NCBI RefSeq assembly: GCF_009363095.1
Contig: NZ_CP045295.1
Span: forward strand, 4,989,001 to 5,053,000
Length of the DNA: 64,000 nucleotides
DNA from: Paenibacillus cellulositrophicus
GTDB lineage: Bacteria; Bacillota; Bacilli; Paenibacillales; Paenibacillaceae
Direction of reading: 5' to 3'
This document shows, piece after piece, positions 43,362 through 52,478 of this stretch; position 1 is the first letter of the stretch, and every line of letters begins with the position of its first letter. The translations under genes and the position numbers were made by a program. The notes beneath the pieces were generated by a model. That model did not search any database. It was not told where the DNA came from and saw nothing but the letters and a program-made list of their open reading frames with translations.

Positions 43362-44243
43362 ATGAGTCTATTAGGAGCAATTGAAGCAGGGGGAACGAAA
43401 TTCGTATGCGGAATCGGCCAAGAGGACGGTACCGTTGTGGAACGGATCAGCTTCCCGACAACGACACCGGAGGAAACGATGGCCCAGGTGGTCGATTTCT
43501 TTAAGGGCAAAGACATCGCGGCGATCGGAGCAGGTTCATTCGGGCCGATTGACCCGGTGAAGGGAAGTCCTACATACGGACGGATTACGACGACGCCGAA
43601 ACCTTATTGGAGCAATTTCGATATGGTAGGACATTTGCGCTCTCACTTCGATCTGCCGATCGAATTTGATACCGATGTGAACGGGGCCGCCTTGGGCGAA
43701 GCGACTTGGGGAGCAGCCCAGGGGCTCGAAAGCTGCCTGTACATTACCGTTGGCACGGGCATCGGCGCCGGTGCGGTTGTGGGCGGCGAGCTGATCCATG
43801 GCCTGTCCCATCCGGAAATGGGACATATTCTGGTCCGCCGTCATCCGGAGGACAAGTTCGAAGGCTTCTGCCCATATCATGGCGATTGCCTGGAGGGGCT
43901 GGCAGCCGGACCATCCTTATCCAAACGCTGGGGCGTTCCGGGTGTGGAATTGACGCCGGACCATCCGGCTTGGGCGATGGAAGCTTACTATCTCGCTCAG
44001 GCGCTGATGAACTACATTTTGATCCTGTCTCCGCAAAAAATCGTCATGGGCGGCGGCGTCATGAAACAGCTGCAGCTGTTCCCGCTGATTCATGCCGAGC
44101 TGCGCAAACAGCTGAACGGCTACGTACAGGTTCCAGCCATCATGGACGATATCGAGAATTACATCGTTCCGCCTCAGCTTGGCGACAACGCCGGCCTGTG
44201 CGGCGCGCTCGCGCTCGCCAAGAAGGCGCTGGCTGCGGGTTAA
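43362..44243 (+). CDS. ROK-family fructokinase
   Basis: This encodes 293 aa. The ATP/phosphate motif GAIEAGGTKFVCGIG at the N-terminus and DTDVNGAALGEATWGAAQG are present, with TVGTGIGAGAVVGG for substrate binding. The zinc motif H...C-x-x-H-x-x-C (HILVRRHPEDKFEGFCPYHGDC) fits the ScrK/GmuE fructokinase clade, which phosphorylates fructose (and sometimes mannose). ATG 43362 follows GGAGGG. No transporter is adjacent. Confidence 0.88.
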   Translation: MSLLGAIEAGGTKFVCGIGQEDGTVVERISFPTTTPEETMAQVVDFFKGKDIAAIGAGSFGPIDPVKGSPTYGRITTTPKPYWSNFDMVGHLRSHFDLPIEFDTDVNGAALGEATWGAAQGLESCLYITVGTGIGAGAVVGGELIHGLSHPEMGHILVRRHPEDKFEGFCPYHGDCLEGLAAGPSLSKRWGVPGVELTPDHPAWAMEAYYLAQALMNYILILSPQKIVMGGGVMKQLQLFPLIHAELRKQLNGYVQVPAIMDDIENYIVPPQLGDNAGLCGALALAKKALAAG

Positions 44244-44298
44244 GCCGAAGGCTTGATCGACTGACGGGTTTTCATGAGATGGTGAATAGAAATAAGAA

Positions 44299-44325
44299 AA
44301 GAGGGCTGAAAGGCCCTCTTTTTTT
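44299..44325 (+). terminator. Terminator of the ROK kinase gene
   Basis: AGAGGGC and GCCCTCT pair around CTGAAAG, followed by T7. Confidence 0.85.
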
Positions 44326-44411
44326 GCGTTTATGCTGAAGTTTGCACCTAACCTGAAAATAGCAAACGCAGCAGCTTGCTCTATGCTGTGTCTAAGGGGA
44401 ATTTCGTAGAC

Positions 44412-45206
44412 TTAAGCGCTTAGCCCCCCGTCAACCGGCAGTATCACCCCGGTAACATAAGCTGCGCGGTCGCTTAGGAGCCACGCGGCGGCCTCTGCAA
44501 TTTCTTCCGGCTCCGCAGCCCGGCGCAGCGGCGTCCGGGCATTCAGATGATCGATGACCCCAGGCTGCTCCGATTCCCATCCCTGAATCATTTCGGTCAT
44601 CGTCGTACCTGGAGCGATCGCATTGACCCGGATGCCTTCCGGGCCGTATTCGATCGCAGCCGTTTGCGTAAGGCTGTTGACCGCACGCTTCGCCGCACCG
44701 TAAAGGGATAACGCGGGGTTCCCCTGCAAGCTGCCGACGCTGCTGGTATTCACGATCGCCCCACGGCCTGAGGTGCTGCGGATCGCCCGAATTTCGGCAA
44801 CCATAGCCCGCCATATGGCTTTGTAGTTTACGTCCTGAATAAAATCAAAGCCTTGCTCCTCCGTCTCGGCGAGCGGTCCCGGAGGAATGGCAGCTCCGGC
44901 ATTATTAAAGGCGATGTCGAGGCGGCCGTAACGGTCAAGCGTCGTCTGCACTGCGTGCTCGATGCTGCCGGCTTCCGCGAGGTTCGCAGTGACGTAATCC
45001 GCTTGTCCGCCTGCAGCCCGGATCTCCTCCGTCAAGGCCGCGAGGTTGGACTCGGTTCTGGCGATCAAGGTTACGGTTGCTCCTTCCCTGGCGAACAGCC
45101 TGGCGGCTGCGGCGCCGATCCCGCGGCTGGCCCCTGTAATGATCGCCACTTTATCGTGGAGCAAACCCTGCCGGTTTTGAAGATGCTGAGAAGTGATCTG
45201 ATTCAT
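44412..45206 (-). CDS. Short-chain dehydrogenase/reductase
   Basis: This encodes 264 aa. It has the cofactor motif TGASRGIG, NNAG, and the catalytic S/Y/K set (NTSSVGSLQG; YGAAKRAV with Tyr and Lys). The C-terminal loop ends GVILPVDGGLSA. Classical SDR length. Start ATG 45206 has AAGGAGG 7 bases upstream; the longer frame to 45254 lacks one. It diverges from an XRE-type regulator, which often controls a neighbouring SDR. Substrate unknown. Confidence 0.9.
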   Translation of the reverse strand: MNQITSQHLQNRQGLLHDKVAIITGASRGIGAAAARLFAREGATVTLIARTESNLAALTEEIRAAGGQADYVTANLAEAGSIEHAVQTTLDRYGRLDIAFNNAGAAIPPGPLAETEEQGFDFIQDVNYKAIWRAMVAEIRAIRSTSGRGAIVNTSSVGSLQGNPALSLYGAAKRAVNSLTQTAAIEYGPEGIRVNAIAPGTTMTEMIQGWESEQPGVIDHLNARTPLRRAAEPEEIAEAAAWLLSDRAAYVTGVILPVDGGLSA

Positions 45207-45291
45207 GTTTTTGCCTCCTTGGATTGATCCAGAGCTCTTTTTCAATGGCCCCATGCTGTCTTAACGGCAGTTAGATGACACGGCTCTGAAA

Positions 45292-45320
45292 TTGACTCAC
45301 GTTCTAAGGCTGAGTATACT
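45292..45320 (+). promoter_or_regulatory. Promoter of the XRE regulator gene
   Basis: The -35 is TTGACT (45292-45297) and the -10 is TATACT (45315-45320), with 17-bp spacing. Confidence 0.75.
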
Positions 45321-45391
45321 TTGGGTGAATTGGCGTGAGAAGAGGCGGCTTGAACATAGGTTTCGGAACACCACGATGAGGAGTGATCGAT

Positions 45392-46225
45392 ATGAACGAC
45401 CAAGATCGTCGCACAGCGCTCGGCCAGTTTTTACGGGGCAAAAGGGAGAGCCTGTCCCCGGAGGATTATGGGCTGTCCACCGGTTCGCAGCGGCGCACCC
45501 CTGGGCTGAGGCGGGAGGAAGTGGCGCTCCTGGCCAATATGGGGACATCGTGGTATATATGGCTGGAGCAGGGCCGGGATGTACACCCTTCCGTACAAAT
45601 TTTGGACAGCTTGTCCCGGGCGCTCCGGCTCAGCGCGAATGAACGCCGTCATCTGTTTCTTCTCGCGGGCGAATCCCTGCCGCCGCTTGCCCTGCCGGAA
45701 GAAGTCGTGAGCCCGACGCTGCAGACCGTGCTGGACGACCTGAATCCGATCCCGGCCTACGTCATGGGCAGACGGTGGGACTTTCTGGCCTGGAACGCGA
45801 TGGCCGGCGACATTTTTGCGATGGATATCCCGGCTCCGCCGCATCATTACAACTTGGTATGGAGGCTGTTTACGCTCCCTATAGCGAGGCAGCGTTACCT
45901 CGATTGGGAGTGGGTGGCCAGAAGCGTCATATCGGAATTCCATACGGCGAGAGCCCGTTATATGGAGGATGAAGGAATGGATGCACTGATCCGGGACCTG
46001 AAGGAGGCAAGCCCGGATTTTTCCCGGCTTTGGCTTCAGCACGATCCAGCAGAAAAAATGGAAGGCCATAAAGAAATCGAGCATTCGGTCATGGGACACC
46101 TGGAATTCGAGCATATTACGCTCCAGGCGCCCGAAGATCCGGATTTGAAAGTCATGATTTACAGCCCTTCCCCGGAGACCCGGGTAAAGCTGCAGGAATA
46201 TCATTCCGCGCTGAGCCGCAGCTGA
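45392..46225 (+). CDS. XRE-family regulator with MmyB-like ligand domain
   Basis: This encodes 277 aa. The HTH is at residues ~10-75 (RRTPGLRREEVALLANMGTS, WYIWLEQGRD), followed by a C-terminal MmyB-like domain (WDFLAWNAMAGDIF, EWVARSVISEF) that in homologues binds small hydrophobic ligands. ATG 45392 follows GAGGAG by 8 bases. It is divergent from the SDR; control of that gene is inferred. Confidence 0.88.
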   Translation: MNDQDRRTALGQFLRGKRESLSPEDYGLSTGSQRRTPGLRREEVALLANMGTSWYIWLEQGRDVHPSVQILDSLSRALRLSANERRHLFLLAGESLPPLALPEEVVSPTLQTVLDDLNPIPAYVMGRRWDFLAWNAMAGDIFAMDIPAPPHHYNLVWRLFTLPIARQRYLDWEWVARSVISEFHTARARYMEDEGMDALIRDLKEASPDFSRLWLQHDPAEKMEGHKEIEHSVMGHLEFEHITLQAPEDPDLKVMIYSPSPETRVKLQEYHSALSRS

Positions 46226-46265
46226 GCGGCTGCTCGGCTATTTCGGAAATTTGGCGAAAAACCCA

Positions 46266-46293
46266 TTGACCATTTTACATAATATGGTATGAT
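46266..46293 (+). promoter_or_regulatory. Promoter upstream of the HRDC gene leader
   Basis: The -35 is TTGACC (46266-46271) and the -10 is TATGAT (46288-46293), with 16-bp spacing. Transcription would start ~46300, right before a terminator. Confidence 0.65.
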
Positions 46294-46324
46294 CAACTAT
46301 AACAGCACATCTGCACGAATGGGG

Positions 46325-46358
46325 AAGCACCTCTCTTAATTTAAGAGAGGTGCTTTTT
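46325..46358 (+). terminator. Perfect palindromic terminator 25 bp after a promoter
   Basis: AAGCACCTCTCTTAA pairs with TTAAGAGAGGTGCTT, followed by T6. It lies between the promoter at 46266 and the HRDC gene. It may end the XRE transcript, or act as an attenuator or make a ~58-nt RNA from the promoter. Confidence 0.8.
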
Positions 46359-46402
46359 TGCGTTGTGCTGATTACCCTACGTGGATGGAGGAATTGGTGA
46401 AC

Positions 46403-47410
46403 ATGCAAATCGTTTTTATGAACCGGCTTGTGAAGGATGCGGGAAGCGAGGGAGAAAAGCTCGCGCAGGTATGGATCGGCGAAGAGGAGGGAACCTGGCA
46501 TCTCGGATGGAGAGATCTGGATATGACTGGGGAAGCCATAGATACCGCTTGGTATGAAGGCGGATCCTGGAATGAGATGCTGTACATTTACAGACACGGC
46601 CTGGCGGTCAAGCTCGGCGAAGGATTCCGCCCGCTGATCGACGGCACGTTCCATGAGGAGGAGGAGCTGAAGGGCCGCAGCCATGCTGTACAGAAGCTGT
46701 ACTGCTATAGCGAACTGCACAACAACGAGGAGCTGTACGCCGAACTCACCGCCTGGCGGAGAAGGAAGGCGGCCAGCGAACGCAAGGCTCCTTATTTTAT
46801 CGCCAGCAACCGGGTGCTCCGTCTGATCAGCGCCTTCGTGCCGCATACGATCGAAGAGCTGCTGCAGCTTCCGGGCGTGGGAGAGAGCAAGGCGTCGGAG
46901 TACGGAGCCGACCTGATCGAGATTGCGGGAACGGTGCAGCGCAGCCACGAATTTCCGCTGGATTGGGTAAATGACGCCCTGGATGACCAGTCATATCTAT
47001 CGTGGACCTACAAGCAGAAGGAGCATAAGTACAAGCAGGACCTGGATAAATACCGTACCCGGCGCACCATGCTGAAGGGAATTTATGAAGGGATGAACCT
47101 GCAGCAGCTGGAACAGGAATGCGGTCTGCCGCGCAGAGATTTGGTGGAGGCGCTGGAGCAGCTGGAGAAGGAAGGGTATGATACCGAGCGGCTGATCCAA
47201 AGCGAGCTGGAGGAGGTGCCGAACGAGGAGCAGGAGCGGGTATGGGCCGCGTTGGAGGAGCTGGGCGATGCGCTCTTGAAGCCGGTGCTGCTGCAAGTAT
47301 ACGGCGAGGATGCCGCCGCGGGAAGCGGCATGGAGCAGCGTTATGAGCGGATCCGTCTGATCCGCATCCGGTTCCGCCGGCAGCCCGGCAGCCGTAGAAG
47401 CGTGGGGTGA
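46403..47410 (+). CDS. HRDC-domain protein
   Basis: This encodes 335 aa. An HRDC domain (~112-180: YAELTAWRRRKAASE, then FVPHTIEELLQLPGVG) is the only recognised module; this nucleic-acid-binding fold occurs in RecQ helicases and RNase D. The first ~110 residues are a mixed alpha/beta segment and the last 150 are helical and charged, with no helicase or nuclease motif. ATG 46403 follows GGAGG by 11 bases; a GTG at 46397 is an alternative. Function unknown; RNA or DNA binding is inferred from the fold. Confidence 0.75.
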   Translation: MQIVFMNRLVKDAGSEGEKLAQVWIGEEEGTWHLGWRDLDMTGEAIDTAWYEGGSWNEMLYIYRHGLAVKLGEGFRPLIDGTFHEEEELKGRSHAVQKLYCYSELHNNEELYAELTAWRRRKAASERKAPYFIASNRVLRLISAFVPHTIEELLQLPGVGESKASEYGADLIEIAGTVQRSHEFPLDWVNDALDDQSYLSWTYKQKEHKYKQDLDKYRTRRTMLKGIYEGMNLQQLEQECGLPRRDLVEALEQLEKEGYDTERLIQSELEEVPNEEQERVWAALEELGDALLKPVLLQVYGEDAAAGSGMEQRYERIRLIRIRFRRQPGSRRSVG

Positions 47411-47455
47411 ACGGGATGCTTCCCGGCCGGAGTTACGGATGGTGAATATGCAAAA

Positions 47456-47502
47456 AGGACGAAGGCTCTAACCGCATGCGGCCGTCTCCTTCGTCCTGTT
47501 TT
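47456..47502. terminator. Terminator between HRDC gene and corA
   Basis: AGGACGAAGG pairs with CCTTCGTCCT, followed by TGTTTT. It lies between convergent genes; an A5 run on the other side suggests it acts both ways. Confidence 0.8.
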
Positions 47503-47535
47503 CCAATGCATGATGATGGGGTGATGCGCTGACTT

Positions 47536-48471
47536 TCAAATCCAGTCTTTTTTCTTGAAAATGACAACCATGCCGAGACCAAGGACGAGCATGATGCCGA
47601 GGATCATGAAATAACCGTATTTCCAATGAATTTCCGGAATGTTATCGAAGTTCATGCCATAGATTCCTGTAATGATCGTTAATGGCATGAAGATCACGGT
47701 CATGGCCGTAAACACTCTCATGATCTCGTTCGCGCGGTTGGCGATACTTGACTGGTAGGCCTCGCGCAAGTTGCTCATCAGATCGCGGTACGTATCGAAT
47801 GTTTCGGAAATTTTGACCGCATTTTCGTAAATGTCGCTGAAATATTTTTGCAGCTGATCGTCAATCAGCCGGAGGTCTTTTTTATTTAACGTATTGATGA
47901 CATCCTTTTGCGGACCCAGCACTTTTTTCAGCCACAGAATCTCGCTTCGCAGACCGATAATTTCGTTCAAATGGGACTTTTTCGTGTGCATGAGAATGTC
48001 TTCTTCGAGCTTCTCGATTTTGGCTTCGATCCGGTCGCCGACCACAAAGTAGTTGTCAACCACGAGGTCGATCAACAGGTACAGAAAACGGTCCGGTCCG
48101 CTGACTTCCTGTTCCCACAGGATCGGCTTCAGCGACCGCAGCTCGTTGATTTTCTGTTTCGTCACCGTAATGATGAAGTGTCTTCCGAGGAAAACGTTCA
48201 GTGCGCGCAGAAAAATCTCCTCGTCGTCAAACCGGATGCTGTTGACCACGATAAAATAGTGGTTTTCGTAAATTTCGATCTTCGGGCGCTGCTCCTCGTC
48301 GCTGAGACAGTCTTCAACCGCCAGATCATGCAGCGAAAACAGCGGCTGCAGCTCCACGAGGTCGTCGACGTCGGCGTCGATCCAGTAAAAGCCGGCCAAA
48401 GGCGGGGTTAGTACAGTTTGCAGGTCATCGATCGGAGTAAATACTCCTTCGTTTACCAACCGGATTTTCAT
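47536..48471 (-). CDS. corA: CorA-type Mg2+/Co2+ transporter
   Basis: This encodes 311 aa. An N-terminal cytoplasmic domain, a long helix and two C-terminal membrane helices carry the YGMNF signature (GMN at 272-274). CorA proteins form pentameric channels for Mg2+ (also Co2+, Ni2+). The promoter lies ~230 bp upstream of the start codon (48708-48736), so the transcript has a long leader. Confidence 0.93.
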   Translation of the reverse strand: MKIRLVNEGVFTPIDDLQTVLTPPLAGFYWIDADVDDLVELQPLFSLHDLAVEDCLSDEEQRPKIEIYENHYFIVVNSIRFDDEEIFLRALNVFLGRHFIITVTKQKINELRSLKPILWEQEVSGPDRFLYLLIDLVVDNYFVVGDRIEAKIEKLEEDILMHTKKSHLNEIIGLRSEILWLKKVLGPQKDVINTLNKKDLRLIDDQLQKYFSDIYENAVKISETFDTYRDLMSNLREAYQSSIANRANEIMRVFTAMTVIFMPLTIITGIYGMNFDNIPEIHWKYGYFMILGIMLVLGLGMVVIFKKKDWI

Positions 48472-48700
48472 ATGACTTCACTCCTTGCTCAAGATGTTTG
48501 AGCATAGAAAAGAAATCAGCGCTGCCGGTCAGCGGGATTTGGGGGAGTACTGAATAAACGTACGGGCATGAAAACGAAAACTTCCCTCTGCCGGCAAGCT
48601 GATCTCAGGTCTATGCAGTTGTGTTTTCCATGCATTCAGCTTCGGGCTCGGGTCGCCTTCCATCTTTCATGTCACCTCAGTCATATCGGGGTATGAAACA
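48472..48700 (-). other. Long 5' leader of corA, possible regulatory RNA
   Basis: About 230 nt separate the predicted start (~48700) from the corA ATG. The RNA can form several stems, including AGCTGAA...TTCAGCT-like pairing and TGCTCAA-acatc-TTGAGCA directly before the ribosome binding site. I cannot match it to a known metal riboswitch (M-box, NiCo, yybP-ykoY), so no class is assigned. Confidence 0.35.
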
Positions 48701-48707
48701 CTTGTCT

Positions 48708-48736
48708 AGTATAACGCCGGGTTTTATTCCTTTCAA
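48708..48736 (-). promoter_or_regulatory. corA promoter
   Basis: On the minus strand, the -35 is TTGAAA (48736-48731) and the -10 is TATACT (48713-48708), with 17-bp spacing. Confidence 0.75.
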
Positions 48737-48896
48737 GAACAAAATGGCGGCCGGCAGGTCCCGATAACAGGGTATGGAAGCGACCTTCGATCGGTGCACG
48801 AAATGCTGCCGAAAATGACAAATCCGCGTCTTGACGAAGGATGGGCTTATGATTTAAAGTAAGGAACAAGGCAATGTAAAATTGAATACAGCGAAA

Positions 48897-49079
48897 TCTT
48901 ATCAAGAGCAGGTGGAGGGACTAGCCCGATGAAACCCGGCAACCGGCGGTATTTACGCACGGTGCTAATTCTTGCAGGAACATGGCAGCGGCCTTTAGGC
49001 GTTGTCTCCTGACAGATGAGAGAGGCGCGGTAATGAGCGTGTAATGACCTTTCTCTTTTGTGTGGGAAAGGTCATTTTT
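48897..49079 (+). promoter_or_regulatory. SAM riboswitch (S-box) of metA-metI-metC
   Basis: The class I SAM aptamer consensus is clear: ATCAAGAGCAGGTGGAGGGA at the 5' side, CGATGAAACCCGGCAACC, and GACAGATGAGAGAGG closing P1 (TCTTATC/GATGAGA). It is followed by a terminator ATGACCTTTC/GAAAGGTCAT with T5 (49043-49079). High SAM favours termination, shutting off methionine synthesis. Confidence 0.97.
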
Positions 49080-49144
49080 GTATACTCGGCTTCTTCTCAA
49101 GCTACGATTTTCGCGGTCTTCAGAAAAAAGGAGAGATGATAACG

Positions 49145-50080
49145 ATGCCGATCAAGATTCCCGACACTTTACCGGCGAAAGAAGTTCTTACCCGGGAAAA
49201 TATTTTCGTCATGGACGATACCAAAGCGTATCACCAGGACATCCGTCCGCTGCGCATCGCGATTCTCAATCTGATGCCGACTAAGGAAACGACAGAAACC
49301 CAGCTTCTCCGCCTGCTTGGGAACTCGCCGCTGCAGGTCGACATTGTGCTGCTTCATCCCGGCTCTCATATTTCCAAGAACACGCCTTCGGAGCACCTGA
49401 AGTCGTTCTACAAAACGTTCGAGGAAGTGAAGCACCGCCGTTTTGACGGTATGATCATCACCGGCGCACCGGTCGAAAAAATGGATTTTGAAGATGTGAA
49501 CTATTGGGATGAGCTCCGCGAGATTATGGACTGGACCAAAACGAACGTCACTTCGACGATGCATATCTGTTGGGCCTCCCAGGCCGGATTGTTCCACCAC
49601 TACGGCATTCCGAAGTGGGACCTGAAGGAGAAATGCTTCGGCGTATTCCCGCACCGGGTGATGAAGAACAACGTGAAGCTTCTCCGCGGCTTCGACGATG
49701 TATTCTATGTACCGCACTCCCGCCACACCGAGGTGCGGCGCGAGGATATCGAGCATGTTGAAGAACTGGAGATCCTCTCGGAGTCAGAGGAAGCCGGCAT
49801 TCATATGGTAGCAAGCAAGGACGGCAAGCAGATCTTTGTGGCAGGCCACTCCGAATACGATCCGGATTCGCTGAAATGGGAGTATGAGCGCGATATCGCG
49901 AAAGGCATGGACATGAAAATTCCGGTCAACTACTACCCGAACGACGATCCGAATCAGGCTCCGCTCGCCATCTGGCGTTCGCATGCCAACTTATTATTCG
50001 CAAATTGGCTGAATTACTATGTATATCAGGAGACTCCTTATGATATCGGGGAGAGTCTTGAAGTCTGGCCGCAAATTTAG
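49145..50080 (+). CDS. metA: Homoserine O-acetyltransferase (MetA)
   Basis: This 311-aa protein activates L-homoserine for methionine synthesis. Catalytic C142 (MHICWAS), H235 and E237 (AGHSEYDPDS) are present. Residue 111 is Glu (TGAPVE), which in studied MetA proteins of Bacillus gives acetyl-CoA rather than succinyl-CoA preference, so it is best called an acetyltransferase despite its homoserine succinyltransferase family name. ATG 49145 fits the family start MPIKIPD; AAGGAGA lies upstream. It is the first gene after the S-box and is followed by metI and metC, so O-acetylhomoserine passes to them. Confidence 0.95.
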   Translation: MPIKIPDTLPAKEVLTRENIFVMDDTKAYHQDIRPLRIAILNLMPTKETTETQLLRLLGNSPLQVDIVLLHPGSHISKNTPSEHLKSFYKTFEEVKHRRFDGMIITGAPVEKMDFEDVNYWDELREIMDWTKTNVTSTMHICWASQAGLFHHYGIPKWDLKEKCFGVFPHRVMKNNVKLLRGFDDVFYVPHSRHTEVRREDIEHVEELEILSESEEAGIHMVASKDGKQIFVAGHSEYDPDSLKWEYERDIAKGMDMKIPVNYYPNDDPNQAPLAIWRSHANLLFANWLNYYVYQETPYDIGESLEVWPQI

Positions 50081-50104
50081 TCGACCCTACAGGAGGATAC
50101 GCAC

Positions 50105-51289
50105 ATGGAAAAGGAACCATGGAAAATTGAAAGCAGATTGGCCCAAATCGGCTCCGTCGAAGAACCCGTGACCGGAGCGGTAAACTTCCCGATTTATCAG
50201 GCAACCGCCTTCCGCCATCCGAAGCTTGGGCAAAGCACCGGTTTTGATTACGCCCGGACCGCCAGCCCGACCCGCAAAGTGCTCGAAGCCGCGGCAGCGA
50301 AGCTGGAATCCGGGGACGCCGGCTTTGCCTGCAGCTCAGGCATGGCTGCGCTGCAAACCATCTTCACCCTATTCAGCCAGGGCGATCACCTGATCGTTTC
50401 GCTGGACCTGTACGGTGGTACATACCGCCTGCTGGAAAGAATTCTTTCCAAATACGGGGTTACCGCGACGTATGTCGACACCAACAATCTGGACGAGCTG
50501 GAACAGTCCAGACGCCCGAACACGAAAGCGGTGTTTATCGAGACGCCGACGAATCCGCTCATGATGATTACTGACATCGAGGCCGTCTCCAATTGGGCCC
50601 ACCGCCACGGATTGCTGTCCATCGTGGACAACACGCTCCTCACGCCGTTCTTCCAGCGTCCGATCGAGCTCGGCGCGGATATCGTCGTGCACAGCGCAAC
50701 CAAATACCTGGGCGGACATAACGACGTCCTTGCAGGCCTGATCGTGACCAAAGGCAAAGAGCTGTCCGAGGAAATAGCGTTTCTGCACAATTCCATCGGG
50801 GCAGTGCTCGGGCCGACGGATTCCTATCAGCTCATGAAAGGAATGAAGACGCTGGCCCTGCGGATGGAGCGCCATGAAAGCAACGCCACAGCGATGGCCA
50901 AGTACCTCCGGACGCATCCTGCGGTTGCTGAAGTATTCTATCCGGCGCTTCCGGACCATCCGGGACATGACATCCAAAGCCGGCAGTCCCGGGGGAATAC
51001 GGGGATCTTCTCTTTTAAAGTGAAGGATGCCCGTTACGTAGAGCCCGTGCTTCGCCACATCCAGCTGATCGCCTTTGCGGAAAGCCTTGGCGGCGTCGAG
51101 TCGCTGATGACCTATCCAGCCGTGCAGACGCATGCCGATATACCGGAAGAAATCCGCAAAGCCGTCGGCGTCGACGACCGCCTGCTCCGTTTCTCGGTGG
51201 GCATCGAGCATATCGATGACCTGATTGCGGATCTGGGCGGCGCATTGGATGCCGCGATCAAGGAAGTGGAAGGGAGCAGCCAAGGATGA
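50105..51289 (+). CDS. metI: Cystathionine gamma-synthase / O-acetylhomoserine thiolyase
   Basis: This 394-aa fold type I PLP enzyme has K200 in HSATKYLGGHNDVLAG as the PLP lysine and ETPTNPLM typical of Cys/Met metabolism enzymes. The S-box operon order metA-metI-metC identifies it as the step from O-acetylhomoserine plus cysteine to cystathionine (with possible direct sulfhydrylation). GAGGAT precedes the ATG, 24 bp after metA. The end overlaps metC by 4 bp. Confidence 0.92.
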   Translation: MEKEPWKIESRLAQIGSVEEPVTGAVNFPIYQATAFRHPKLGQSTGFDYARTASPTRKVLEAAAAKLESGDAGFACSSGMAALQTIFTLFSQGDHLIVSLDLYGGTYRLLERILSKYGVTATYVDTNNLDELEQSRRPNTKAVFIETPTNPLMMITDIEAVSNWAHRHGLLSIVDNTLLTPFFQRPIELGADIVVHSATKYLGGHNDVLAGLIVTKGKELSEEIAFLHNSIGAVLGPTDSYQLMKGMKTLALRMERHESNATAMAKYLRTHPAVAEVFYPALPDHPGHDIQSRQSRGNTGIFSFKVKDARYVEPVLRHIQLIAFAESLGGVESLMTYPAVQTHADIPEEIRKAVGVDDRLLRFSVGIEHIDDLIADLGGALDAAIKEVEGSSQG

Positions 51290-52467
51290 GTGATTTGGGC
51301 AAAGGACATCAGGACAAAGGCAAGCAGGAGCGGAAATTCGCGACCAAGCTGCTCCATTTCGGCTCGGAAATCGATGGTGCGACGGGAGCCTCCAGCGTGC
51401 CAATCTATCAGGCGTCTACGTTCCACCATGCAGATATCTTCAATCCGCCGGTGCATGATTACAGCCGTTCGGGCAATCCGACGCGCCAGGCACTGGAGGA
51501 CTATATCGCCCTGCTCGAAGGCGGGGTGCGCGGGTTCGCCTATTCGTCGGGCATGGCGGCCATTTCGAGCACGTTTATGCTTCTGTCGGCCGGCGACCAC
51601 ATGATCGTGACCGAGGACGTATACGGCGGAACCTACCGCCTGCTTACAAGCATTTTGAACCGGCACGGCATTGAGAGCACTTTCGTCGACATGACCGACC
51701 TGGATCAGGTGAAGGCTGCATTGAAGCCGAACACGAAGGCTGTATATATGGAAACCCCGTCGAACCCGACGCTGAAAATTACCGATATCGAAGCCGTCAC
51801 CAAGTGGGCCAAGGAGCATGATCTGCTCACCATGGTGGATAACACGTTTATGACGCCGTATTACCAGCGTCCAATCGAGGTGGGTGTGGATATCGTACTG
51901 CACAGCGCCACGAAGTTCCTTGGCGGACACAGCGACGTGCTGGCCGGTCTGGCCGTCGCCCGTACCGAGGAAATCGGCCGCCAGCTGAAGCAGCTGCAGA
52001 ACGGCCTGGGAACGGTGCTGGGCGTACAGGAGAGCTGGCTGCTGATGCGGGGCATGAAAACATTGCAGGCACGCATGAAGCACAGCGAAGAGAGCGCGGC
52101 CGTACTGGCCGCTTGGCTCAAAGGGCGCCAGGATATTACGCAGGTCTTTTACCCGGGGCTCATCGATCATCCCGGCAGAGAAATTCACGAGAAGCAGTCC
52201 ACCGGCTACGGGGCCGTCGTCTCGTTTGACGTGGGCTCCGGCGAGCGGGCCAAGCAGGTGCTGAACCGCGCGCAGATCCCGCTCGTGGCCGTCAGTCTGG
52301 GCGCGGTGGAGAGCATTTTGTCCTATCCGGCGATGATGTCCCATGCGGCAATGCCGGCAGAGGTTCGGCTGGAGCGCGGCATTACCGACGGGCTGCTCCG
52401 CTTCTCGGTCGGCCTCGAAGACGTCGACGATCTGATCGCCGATCTGGATCAGGCGCTTCAAGGTTAA
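51286..52467 (+). CDS. metC: Cystathionine beta-lyase
   Basis: This 393-aa PLP enzyme, related to MetI (PLP lysine K210 in HSATKFLGGHSDVLAG), is the next in the operon and overlaps MetI by ATGA. In the B. subtilis metIC operon, the second gene is the beta-lyase producing homocysteine, and the same order is assumed here; the two paralogues could share activities. GGAG upstream lies inside the end of metI. Terminator follows 12 bp after the stop. Confidence 0.9.
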   Translation: MSDLGKGHQDKGKQERKFATKLLHFGSEIDGATGASSVPIYQASTFHHADIFNPPVHDYSRSGNPTRQALEDYIALLEGGVRGFAYSSGMAAISSTFMLLSAGDHMIVTEDVYGGTYRLLTSILNRHGIESTFVDMTDLDQVKAALKPNTKAVYMETPSNPTLKITDIEAVTKWAKEHDLLTMVDNTFMTPYYQRPIEVGVDIVLHSATKFLGGHSDVLAGLAVARTEEIGRQLKQLQNGLGTVLGVQESWLLMRGMKTLQARMKHSEESAAVLAAWLKGRQDITQVFYPGLIDHPGREIHEKQSTGYGAVVSFDVGSGERAKQVLNRAQIPLVAVSLGAVESILSYPAMMSHAAMPAEVRLERGITDGLLRFSVGLEDVDDLIADLDQALQG

Positions 52468-52478
52468 ATCATCAAGCA

